DNA of 64,000 nt from contig QHRU01000055.1 of NCBI GenBank assembly GCA_003220225.1, positions 1 to 64,000 on the forward strand, given 5' to 3'. The DNA is from Candidatus Rokuibacteriota bacterium. GTDB lineage: Bacteria; Methylomirabilota; Methylomirabilia; Rokubacteriales; CSP1-6. Numbering within the stretch: position 1 is the stretch's first letter; each line of letters begins with the position of its first letter. Position numbers and translations under genes: made by a program. The notes beneath the pieces were generated by a model. It was not told the DNA's origin. It was given only the letters and a program-made list of their open reading frames with translations, and searched no databases. Shown piece by piece: positions 24,049-32,260 of this stretch.

Positions 24049-26787
24049 TTATCTCCCGCCGATGAGGAAGCGGATCGTCCTTTTCCCCGGCATGAAGAAG
24101 TAGGCACCGCCCCGCACGGTGACGAAATTGCCCATGCGTTTAAGGCGCAGCGGCCCCCGCTCCGTGGGGATGGTCAGCACGTCGCTCAACCCCGGGCGAC
24201 GGGCGAGCGAATCGACCTCGTTCTCGAGCCCGTGAAAGCTCGACCCGAGCATGTAGGTCTGCTGCACAAACTCGAACTGTCGCTCGATGTCCGCGTTCAC
24301 GCACATGAACAGCAGACCCGGATGCCGCAACCCGTTCTGCGGGGAGTAGCGGCGGCCGACGCGGAAGATGCGGTGCCGGTTGGAGATCGTCAGTTGGTCC
24401 TCGGATCCCGGCTCGAAACTGTCGCGCGGGTTGACGCGGCGGATGTGGGCGCCGAACGGGCAGCGCAGGCCGTCCGGGTCTTCGGTGCCGAACAGGAAAT
24501 CGTTGTCGGGCAGCGTGCCCGGCCTGCTCACCGATCCTGGCTGATCCGGATGCCTGACCAGCGACGTGCCATCCGCCCAGCGGCCGAGCATCTTCGCGCC
24601 GATCCAGGCAGCCAGCGACCGGGCATCGCCCGGGGGGACCCGCGGGTTGCCAACCAGGCCTGCCGACGTGTCGGCGAGAAATGCATCGAATGCGGTTTTG
24701 TTCTGTTCGAGCTGGCGCACCACGAGGTAGGTGCCGTTGTACCCCAGGTCGAAGTCGCCGGCGGCGGATGGTGAAGGCGGAATGTGGCCGCGGTTGTCCG
24801 AGTAGCCGAGGATCATCTCCCCCGGCTCGACGACGTGAATCCGGTTCCTTGCGATGACCCATTTTCGCGCGCCGCGCACGATCGGCTGCGAGACGCCGTC
24901 GGCGAAGCCGAACGGTTCTCCGATCGGAGTGTTTTTCGGCGGCATCTCGTCCAGCAGGATCTCGTAGATGACCTCGATCCCGAATCTCAGGAGCTGCGCC
25001 TTCCGCTGGGCAGTCTGTTGTTGCAGGATATCGTCGGACAGAGCGTACAGGTTCAGGATTGCATCGGCCTCTTTCCCAGGGCCGCCCCAGCACCAGCCCT
25101 CCGGAGCGTTGATCCCGACGTCGCCGAGTGCGCGCGCCCGCCACGGCGCGGCCATGCCATGCTGAAACGCCGTGGGAAAGGTCGAAAGCGCCTGCTCATC
25201 GAGCCCGAGTTTTCGCAGGCCGCTTGCCGACAGCCCCAGCACGAGCGTCGGTCCATCGGGCTTCCTTTCTCCGTAACCAATGGCCAACTCGATTTCTGCG
25301 AGCCAAGCCCGGGTTTGGCCCGGTACGTCCGAAAGCCGCAGCACGAGGCTCCGGGCCCAGTGCAGGCCGGGGAGCGCGCCGAACACGAGAGTTGGAATGT
25401 GGTCGGATTCAACCGTGGAGACCTTGGGCGGCGCAAACCGGAAATGGACCAGCCAGCGCGCGGCGTCGGCCTCCGTCGAGGCTGTAGCGAATCCGTCTCG
25501 GATCGCCGCATTGGTGCGCACGCGAAGGGTCGTCAGCGCCGGGTAGGCCGCGTACCAGAAGCGGGTCGGGTGCTGCTGTCGCCGCGCCCAGCGCTTGAAA
25601 CGGTCGCCGTCCTTCGCGCCATCCTGCACCAGATTCTTCGTCCTCGGGAAACCCTGCGTATTGCTCCAGATGCCGGTCAGCCCTTCGTGCGCCCGCAAGA
25701 TGAAGTCTTCCAGGTAGCTCTCCCAGCTTCCGGTGTAGTTGGAGAAGAACAGCAGCTTGTCCGTCCCGGGAAGCAGGATCCAGCGCGCGAAATGGATCGT
25801 GCCGATGTTGGACAGGAATCCCGGGCGGGAGCGGTACGGAGCGAGCGCGACCACCCAGAGGGCAAGGCGCAGCGTCAGACGCCGCAGCCACCCGGACTTC
25901 ATTGTGAAAACGGCCGCGAGGTGGTTCTGCGCACACTTGTTCTCGCGCTCCATGATCTCGCCCACCACTTGTGCCGACGGGTCCCTGTCGTCTGGGACGT
26001 CCATGCGCTCCTTGTGCCGGAACCACGCGTAGGCAATCACCGGCGCGATTCCGGCAAGCACGAGTTCGGCGCCGAGCGCCAGGGTGGCCGCCCAGAGGCC
26101 CTGCCACACCAGAACCAGCAGAACCAGCGCCGGGAGGACGAACAGCGGCCAGAGGAACGTGCGCAGTGCCGACCACACCACGGGGCCAACGAAGCTCCAA
26201 CCCTTCGGGGCGTCCGCCAGCAGCGGCATCGGCTCGGCGACAAACGCCCATTTGTAGACGGCTTCGCCGAAAAGGTGCGCGCGGAGGCGCTCGAGGGTCG
26301 CCAGGGCGGAGCCTTGCGCAGGAAGATCGTCGAGGATTTGCTGTATCCGGGCGGCGAGTTCCGCCTCCCGGCGAATGCGCCCTACGGTCATGCCGGGCGT
26401 GCCGGTGAACACCACGCCCGAGACCGCGAACCACCCCTGGCCGACCTGGCGGTCGTGTCGCACGAGGAACTCGCCCAGTTGCGACTCAGGGACGTGAACG
26501 CCGGCCAAGGCGAGAACACGGCACAGCTCGGGGCCGATCTCTCGCGCCAGCCGGTTGAGGACGCCGCCAGGATAGCCGTCGGCGGAAGCCTCGAGCACGA
26601 GGTACGCCGATCCGCCGGATGAATCGCGCACGACGGTGAGGCTCATGAAGTGCACGAACGCGCTCGCGTTCAGCGTCTCGGAGAGCGGCGGCCGTGCAAG
26701 ATTGCCCAGCGCGTCCAGGTGCGCATTGACGGCCACCGACCGGCTGTCATCGAACGGAACAACGACGGTTACGAACGCATGGGCCAT
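24049..26787 (-). CDS. Giant membrane-inserted DyP-type heme peroxidase
   Basis: 912 residues, two to three times the usual DyP length. The C-terminal half (about 480-912) carries the DyP signature: GFADGVSQP with catalytic D630, proximal heme ligand H781 in CPFGAHIRRVNPR, and the distal Arg near 806 in NRHRIFRVGR. The N-terminal half has a separate alpha/beta region (1-190), two hydrophobic helices (about 208-260) and a middle domain with FARWILLPGTDKLLFFSNY and GSWESYLEDFI, seen in other large DyP relatives. No signal peptide: the helices probably anchor it with the peroxidase domain on one membrane face. It starts 17 bp after the P450 stop on the same strand. DyP enzymes use hydrogen peroxide to oxidise dyes, phenols or lipids; the substrate here is unknown. 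Confidence 0.85.
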   Translation of the reverse strand: MAHAFVTVVVPFDDSRSVAVNAHLDALGNLARPPLSETLNASAFVHFMSLTVVRDSSGGSAYLVLEASADGYPGGVLNRLAREIGPELCRVLALAGVHVPESQLGEFLVRHDRQVGQGWFAVSGVVFTGTPGMTVGRIRREAELAARIQQILDDLPAQGSALATLERLRAHLFGEAVYKWAFVAEPMPLLADAPKGWSFVGPVVWSALRTFLWPLFVLPALVLLVLVWQGLWAATLALGAELVLAGIAPVIAYAWFRHKERMDVPDDRDPSAQVVGEIMERENKCAQNHLAAVFTMKSGWLRRLTLRLALWVVALAPYRSRPGFLSNIGTIHFARWILLPGTDKLLFFSNYTGSWESYLEDFILRAHEGLTGIWSNTQGFPRTKNLVQDGAKDGDRFKRWARRQQHPTRFWYAAYPALTTLRVRTNAAIRDGFATASTEADAARWLVHFRFAPPKVSTVESDHIPTLVFGALPGLHWARSLVLRLSDVPGQTRAWLAEIELAIGYGERKPDGPTLVLGLSASGLRKLGLDEQALSTFPTAFQHGMAAPWRARALGDVGINAPEGWCWGGPGKEADAILNLYALSDDILQQQTAQRKAQLLRFGIEVIYEILLDEMPPKNTPIGEPFGFADGVSQPIVRGARKWVIARNRIHVVEPGEMILGYSDNRGHIPPSPSAAGDFDLGYNGTYLVVRQLEQNKTAFDAFLADTSAGLVGNPRVPPGDARSLAAWIGAKMLGRWADGTSLVRHPDQPGSVSRPGTLPDNDFLFGTEDPDGLRCPFGAHIRRVNPRDSFEPGSEDQLTISNRHRIFRVGRRYSPQNGLRHPGLLFMCVNADIERQFEFVQQTYMLGSSFHGLENEVDSLARRPGLSDVLTIPTERGPLRLKRMGNFVTVRGGAYFFMPGKRTIRFLIGGR

Positions 26788-26803
26788 GGTGTTTCTTCCT
26801 CGA

Positions 26804-28066
26804 CTAGGGGTCGAATTCGACGCTCAGGTGTGCGGGCATCAGGCCGATCGTCTGCATCTGGCCGTCCCGACCCGGGGCGCGGCGGAGCCCGCGTTTTTTC
26901 AACAACGGCTTGAGGGTCTGCGTGATCTGCGCTCCCGCAAGAAACGCCCCGATGCACCAGTGCAGCCCGTAGCCGAATAGCATGTACTCGTGGTTCCGGC
27001 GATCCGGACGGAATTTCTTCGGTTCGACGACCCTGCGCTCGTCGAACATGGCCGACTGCGTACTCACCAGCAGCCGGGTGCCGGCCCGGATCCGTTTCGC
27101 CTTGGAACTACCATCGGCGATCGTGTAGTCCTTCGCGCATTCACGGAACGGGCCCGGATTGATGGGTTTGAAGCGCATCGTCTCGAACAGGCACCGCCAG
27201 AGCAGTTCGTCGTCGTCGGTGCGCGCCGCTTCTTGGGCGCGCGCCATGAATTCTGGTCGGCGCAGCAGCATCTCGAGCACGTTGCCCGATGCGATCGTAT
27301 TGGTAGGCACGAAGCCGGCCAGCATGCCGAACAGTTCGGCGCGAATCATGTCGTCGCTGGGATCTCCGGCGCTTTGCTTCTGCATCGCGACCAGGCGGGC
27401 GACGATGGTGGGGGAGGGGTTCACTCCCTGTTTCGCATTGCGGATCGCTTGGTCGATGAGCGGGCGCATGCCGTTCGCCGCCGCGCGCGCTGTGGCCACC
27501 TTGGGGCCGGGTTTGTCCGATGGGGGCCCGAACACATACGTGCTCACCGCGATCGTCCATTGCGCGAAGAGCTTCGGGTCTGGAACATCGATGCCGTAAT
27601 AGTCTCGACAGAGCAGGGTCGGGACGCGCGTCAGCAGATCTTCGATCGCATCGATCCGGCCGCTGCACCCCGCGACGATCTGCTCGGCCAGCTCGGCGGA
27701 GCGGGGCGCGATAGTCGCAGCGACGTCCTCGAGCCTGAACGCCTGCATGATCTGCAGGCGCTGGCGCCCGTATTCGGGGCTGTCCTGCATCGCCAGCACG
27801 AACTTCGGCCCCTCCATCAGTTCCATCATCCGGCGGTCGAACGGCACCTGAAACACCTGTTCCTGGGCGAGCACTTCCCGCACGTGCTCGAAGCGCGTCA
27901 CCATGGCCCACCGGGTGAACGGGACGTGGGGAATCGGCCAGTATCTTCGCAGGAAGCCCATCCACCACTGAGGCCGATCGAGCAGCCGCTTGATGACCGC
28001 GCTGCCCGGCCAGCGCCATTGCATATCGTCGATGTCGAAGCTGCTGCACGGTGGTGACGCATTCAT
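26804..28066 (-). CDS. Cytochrome P450 lacking the acid-alcohol pair
   Basis: 420 residues, soluble. The heme-binding loop FGYGLHWCIG places the Cys ligand at 371. The ExxR motif is E295-R298 (FETMRF). The I-helix reads AGFVPTNT (250-257), where oxygen-activating P450s have A/G-G-x-D/E-T-T; the acidic residue is missing. Such a change is known in P450s that use peroxides or hydroperoxides rather than O2 and a reductase, and no ferredoxin or reductase gene is nearby. ATG at 28066 follows GGGGAG and overlaps the cyclase/ATPase stop by 4 bp. Co-transcribed with the DyP-type gene. Confidence 0.87.
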   Translation of the reverse strand: MNASPPCSSFDIDDMQWRWPGSAVIKRLLDRPQWWMGFLRRYWPIPHVPFTRWAMVTRFEHVREVLAQEQVFQVPFDRRMMELMEGPKFVLAMQDSPEYGRQRLQIMQAFRLEDVAATIAPRSAELAEQIVAGCSGRIDAIEDLLTRVPTLLCRDYYGIDVPDPKLFAQWTIAVSTYVFGPPSDKPGPKVATARAAANGMRPLIDQAIRNAKQGVNPSPTIVARLVAMQKQSAGDPSDDMIRAELFGMLAGFVPTNTIASGNVLEMLLRRPEFMARAQEAARTDDDELLWRCLFETMRFKPINPGPFRECAKDYTIADGSSKAKRIRAGTRLLVSTQSAMFDERRVVEPKKFRPDRRNHEYMLFGYGLHWCIGAFLAGAQITQTLKPLLKKRGLRRAPGRDGQMQTIGLMPAHLSVEFDP

Positions 28067-31000
28067 CTCGAACTCCCCTGTGACCGAAGCTGTTCGCGCA
28101 GCGTTTCGGCTTCCTTCCAGGCCGGCAGGCTCCGTCCTTCGGTCAGTCCATCGCAGCACGTCCCGAGCAGGTCGGCGGCTTGCCCGGACTTGCCCTGCTC
28201 CGCCCACAACCGCGCCAGGCTGATCGCGGCGTAAAACTCCCAGGTCTTCGCGTGCTGCTCGCGGGCGAGCGACAGGGCACTGAGATAGGCCGACTCGACC
28301 TCGGCCGGTTCGCCGCCAGGGCACAGGCGAAGGTAATCGCCGAGCAGCCGCTGACACTCCGGCCAGTAGTACCGTTCTGATCCCGACGTCAGCTCCGTCC
28401 GCACCATCGACGCGTAGCGCCCAGCTTCGTCGAAGCGGCCGAGCGAAGCCAGCGCGCGGGCGTGAACCGCGTAGTGAACAGGAACCGAATGGCCGGTCTG
28501 AGTTCTCGCCAGCCAGGCGAATCCGTCTTCCATCACGCGAATCGATCCCTCCGCGTCCCCGTTCAGCGACAAGGCGTGAGCGTGGATGATCGAACCGTAG
28601 CCCTTCCACATTTCGAGCTGATGCCGGCTGGCAAAGTCGATGGTCTCGGCGCTCAGAGCAAGCGCCTCGTCCACGCTGCGATTGAAGGCAGCGATGACCG
28701 ACGAATATGCGAGCGCGTGGCAGAGGGTGTGCACATGTCCTAGGACGCGCGCCGAGGCGAGCGCTTCGGCAACGACACTTCGCGCCGCGTCGATACGGCC
28801 GAGACACCAAAGGGCGAGCCCCAGGTGAAACCCGGTCGCAATGTCTGGCTCGGTGGAGAACCGGTCCGCGAGCGCAATCCGCTCTTCGCGCGAACGCTGC
28901 CGCAGGGAACCTGACAGCGCCAGCGCACGGTCGAAGGACTGGATCGCGAGCGCCGGCGCGCCCGTGATCACCTGGGACATGGCGAGCGACCGGAGCGCGG
29001 TGATCATGTGCGAGGTGCTGCTGTCGCGTTCCGCCTCCCGCACCATGCTGCCCGCGGCTTCGAGCGCCCTGTCATGCTCCCCGCGGATATACAGCGCGAC
29101 CCACACCGCATAGAACACGGAAAAGCGGTGCGGCGCGTCGCTCATCGCGCCAACCAGCTCCTGGGCGCGCGTGAACGCGGCGACCGTCTGCGAGTGACTG
29201 TATCCGCGCAACGGAATCGACGCCTGGCCGAGCGCCAGCAGGATCAGTAGGCGGCGCTCGAGCCACGCCCGGGTCTCTCCCATCTGCTCGGCCAGGCGCA
29301 ACGCCTGGCTCAAGTGGGCGAGGGCCTCCTTGTAGGCGGGACGCGCGATCGCCTGCGCACCGGCCTTCTGCCAGCTGGCGATGGCTTTTTCGTTGAGGCC
29401 CGCCTGCATCGCATGGAACGCCAGGATCTCCGGCGGCGTGTCGGGCAACGCTTCCAGGGCATTCACCAGCCGTTCGTGGATCTGCTGGCGCTTGGCCTTG
29501 AGCAGGCTTTCGTACGCGGCATCGCGCACCAGCGCGTGCTTGAAAGCGTATTGTCCTTCCTGCGGGGTTCCCCGGCTGAAGATCAGCTCCGCCTCGACCA
29601 GGCGGGCGAGGGCTTGGTCCGGCGCATTGTCCGGCGGCGGCATGATCGCCGTGAGCAATCGGTGGCTGAATTCGCGGCCGATGCAGGCTGCGGTCTGGGC
29701 CACCTCCTTGACCGGCCGTAACCGGTCGAGCCGGGCCATCAGGCTGTCGTGTAACGACGCGGGAATCGCGAGGTTCGGCAGCGGGTCATCGACGACAAAC
29801 GCATCCTGCGTCTCGTGCAGGACACCCGACTCCAGCAGGGTCTTGGTCAGCTCCTCGATGAACAGCGGGACTCCGTCCGATTTGGCCGCGATTTCGTTCA
29901 GCAACTCTTCGGGCAAGGCCTTGCCGCGCGTCACGCCTCTCACCATCGCAGCAATCTGGGTCCGCCCCAGGCGGAAGAGCGGCAGCCGGGTCAGGTTCGG
30001 CCGGCTGCCGAAGGCGTCGTGGAAATCCGGCCGCGCGCTCGCGAGGATCAACACGGGCAGGTTCGCGATCCGCTCGAGACACAGGTCGATGAGTTCCAGC
30101 GTCGTCGGATCAATCCACTGCACGTCCTCGATCGTCCAGAGCAGCGGCCGGATGCGCGCAACGTCGCCCAGCAGGCCCGTCAGCGCCTCGAACGTGCCCA
30201 GGCGCTGCTGCTGTGGCGTGAGCGTGAGCGGCCCGTAGCGCTGAACTCCGTCGATGCCGAGCAGCGCGGCGATCAGCGCCATGTCACGCACGCTGCGGGC
30301 GCCGAACTCCTTGAGCAGCGCCTCCAGCCGGTCGAGCCGTCTGTCTGGCGTGTCCGCCGGTTCGAAACGGGCGGCGCGGGCAAGATGCTGAATGACAGGA
30401 AACAGCGCGCTGTCCGAGTGGTACGGCGAGCACTGGTAGTCCAGGCGCGCAGGCCGCTCGGCCGCGAGGGCGTCCTGCAGCGCACGGATGATGCGCGACT
30501 TGCCGATGCCGGCGTCGCCCGTGATGAGTGTCAACCGTCCTTGACCCGACTGCACACCGCGCCAGTTCTCGATCAGGAGCGTCAGTTCGTTGTCTCGGCC
30601 GACCATCGCCGCGAGCAGTTCCCCGCGACGCGCCTCGAAGCGGCTTCCCGACGAGCGTTCGCCAGTGATCGCGTAGGCCGAGACCGGCGCGGCGAAGCCC
30701 TTGAGATGCTGCGGGCCGAGATCCCGGAACTCGAAGAGGTGCTCGACCAAGTGATGCGTGTTCGCGCTGACGACCACTTCCCCAGGTGCTGCGATGCCTT
30801 GAAGCCGCGCCGCAAGATTGGGGGTCTCGCCCACCACCGCATGCTCACGGGCGGCGCCTTCACCGAGCAGGTCGCCGGCGACGACGATGCCCGTCGCGAT
30901 GCCGATTCGCACCGAGAGATTTTCGACACCCAGCGATCCCATGGCGGTGAGGGCGCCAACGGTCGCAAGCGCCGCGCGCACGCCGCGCTCCGCGTCGTCC

Positions 31001-31473
31001 TCGTGCGCCAGCGGAAAGCCGAAATGCGCGAGCATGCCATCGCCCAGGTACTGGGCGACGTGGCCGTCGTAGCGCGTCACTGCGCCGACGACCGCATCCT
31101 GGTATTTGCGGATCACGTTGCGCAGGTCTTCCGGATCGAGCCGGTTCGAAAGCGCGGTCGAGCCTACGAGGTCCACGAACATGACCGTTAGGTGCCGGCG
31201 TTCCGGCGTGGCCGTGGCATCGGGCGCCGTGCCGGCGGTTCTAACTCCGGGCGATCTACCGGGTCCGGCGGCTGGGCTCGGAGAAGAACCCGGGGACAGC
31301 CCCGCGATCGCCTTGAGGAGCTTCGCCCGGCGACTGAGCGGAATGCCGAGCTCCTTCAGGTGCTCGCCGGTCAGCGCGCGAAGCGCTTCGCCATCGATCT
31401 CGTTGGCTTCGAACAAATCGGCATACTGGCCGAAGCCGCCCGCTTCCAGCCAGGTGCGGATGTTCAGGCTCAT
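28063..31473 (-). CDS. SAM-nucleotide cyclase-ATPase-TPR signalling protein
   Basis: 1136 residues. Order: SAM domain (1-60, WLEAGGFGQYADLFEANEID), class III nucleotide cyclase (about 93-275) with metal-binding D101 (MFVDLVGS) and D145 (YLGDGMLAHFG), a STAND-like ATPase (about 290-640) with Walker A GDAGIGKSR (K325) and a Walker-B-like LLWTIEDVQWID, then helical TPR-type repeats to the end. Such proteins are thought to integrate ligand binding by the TPR part with ATP-driven switching; whether the cyclase makes cAMP is untested. ATG at 31473 overlaps the stop of an upstream SAM remnant. First complete gene of the operon with the P450 and DyP-type genes. Confidence 0.87.
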   Translation of the reverse strand: MSLNIRTWLEAGGFGQYADLFEANEIDGEALRALTGEHLKELGIPLSRRAKLLKAIAGLSPGSSPSPAAGPGRSPGVRTAGTAPDATATPERRHLTVMFVDLVGSTALSNRLDPEDLRNVIRKYQDAVVGAVTRYDGHVAQYLGDGMLAHFGFPLAHEDDAERGVRAALATVGALTAMGSLGVENLSVRIGIATGIVVAGDLLGEGAAREHAVVGETPNLAARLQGIAAPGEVVVSANTHHLVEHLFEFRDLGPQHLKGFAAPVSAYAITGERSSGSRFEARRGELLAAMVGRDNELTLLIENWRGVQSGQGRLTLITGDAGIGKSRIIRALQDALAAERPARLDYQCSPYHSDSALFPVIQHLARAARFEPADTPDRRLDRLEALLKEFGARSVRDMALIAALLGIDGVQRYGPLTLTPQQQRLGTFEALTGLLGDVARIRPLLWTIEDVQWIDPTTLELIDLCLERIANLPVLILASARPDFHDAFGSRPNLTRLPLFRLGRTQIAAMVRGVTRGKALPEELLNEIAAKSDGVPLFIEELTKTLLESGVLHETQDAFVVDDPLPNLAIPASLHDSLMARLDRLRPVKEVAQTAACIGREFSHRLLTAIMPPPDNAPDQALARLVEAELIFSRGTPQEGQYAFKHALVRDAAYESLLKAKRQQIHERLVNALEALPDTPPEILAFHAMQAGLNEKAIASWQKAGAQAIARPAYKEALAHLSQALRLAEQMGETRAWLERRLLILLALGQASIPLRGYSHSQTVAAFTRAQELVGAMSDAPHRFSVFYAVWVALYIRGEHDRALEAAGSMVREAERDSSTSHMITALRSLAMSQVITGAPALAIQSFDRALALSGSLRQRSREERIALADRFSTEPDIATGFHLGLALWCLGRIDAARSVVAEALASARVLGHVHTLCHALAYSSVIAAFNRSVDEALALSAETIDFASRHQLEMWKGYGSIIHAHALSLNGDAEGSIRVMEDGFAWLARTQTGHSVPVHYAVHARALASLGRFDEAGRYASMVRTELTSGSERYYWPECQRLLGDYLRLCPGGEPAEVESAYLSALSLAREQHAKTWEFYAAISLARLWAEQGKSGQAADLLGTCCDGLTEGRSLPAWKEAETLREQLRSQGSSR

Positions 31474-31619
31474 CGGCTTGCGCCCTCCCTTCGGGCGCCG
31501 AGTGGCAGGCCCAGCTCCCGCAAGTCCCCTTCGGAGAGACTTCGCAGGCTACCGAGGTCGACTCCGTTATCGAGAAACACAGAGGCGTACTTGCTGAGCC
31601 CTAGACGATCCAGTGGACG
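31470..31619 (-). pseudogene. SAM-domain remnant upstream of the cyclase gene
   Basis: The frame ending at 31470 encodes LDRLGLSKYASVFLDNGV and LSEGDLRELGLPLGARR, about 50 residues of a SAM domain like the one at the start of the adjacent cyclase protein. Its natural start is missing: sequence before LDRLG is not SAM-like. It ends in an ATGA overlap with the cyclase gene. Probably the left-over of a tandem copy shortened by internal deletion, though a very short SAM protein cannot be excluded. Confidence 0.5.
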
Positions 31620-31906
31620 GATCGAGCCGGGAAACGGAATCTGAACGAGCAGTCTCGCGGTGAGCGTCGGCAAGACGGAGCCGAGCGATTTCAGGCCCAA
31701 CTGCCAGAACGACGGCCTTAGGAGGCTTTCGACGAAGCTGATTCGACACCAGTCCCTACCCTCTGGGTCAGGAACGGTTGCCTTCCTTGGACGCCTGGAT
31801 GGCAGCAGCCTTATCACACAGGACCTGCAACTGTGCAAGCCATAAGTATCAGCGGCCGTGGGCTTCATTCCTAAGAGTGTGCGACGCATGCTGACTGACG
31901 GCGGCC
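31620..31906. other. Region without a recognisable gene
   Basis: About 290 bases of mixed composition between the SAM remnant and the metallo-hydrolase remnant. Open frames exist but none has a family signature or ribosome-binding site. It probably contains the operon promoter for the cyclase gene; I see no convincing -35/-10 pair. Confidence 0.35.
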
Positions 31907-32235
31907 CTACTTATCCGTCTCGATCTTATAGGCGTTACCGTCCGCTCGAACCACTACACTCCCATCGTGGTCTGTTCGATAGATCTTGGCGTTCACCACG
32001 CCGAGCCGCTGCAAGACCGGCTTCGTCGGGTGCCCATACTGATTGCCAGCGCCGGCGGAGATCACTGCAAGCTCCGGTTTCACCCTCCCCAAAAAGTCTA
32101 GCGACGACGATGCGTTTGATCCATGATGCCCCGGGTTGAGGATCGTCGCTTTCCCAGCCCGCGGAGTTGCTTGACAACGTCGTCGACGCCGTGCGGCCGG
32201 AGAGCCGTCAGCTTCTCCGAGAGTTGCTGGTGCAC
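31907..32235 (-). pseudogene. MBL-fold/ComEC-type metallo-hydrolase C-terminal fragment
   Basis: On the minus strand, two frames encode consecutive pieces of a beta-lactamase-fold hydrolase: LSEKLTALRPHGVDDVV in one, then ATILNPGHHGSNASSSLDFL and PELAVISAGAGNQYGHP in another, with the switch near 32152-32160. The HHGSN and GAGNQYGHP motifs are typical of ComEC C-terminal and related hydrolases. The N-terminal half with the metal-binding HxHxDH is absent. A frameshifted, truncated relic. Confidence 0.65.
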
Positions 32236-32260
32236 GGTACCACTTCGCGCGAGAGGAGTC

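Noticed and set aside
29815-31191. A plus-strand frame of 458 codons inside the cyclase/ATPase gene
   Set aside because: Shadow of a gene with intact cyclase and Walker motifs; no ribosome-binding site.
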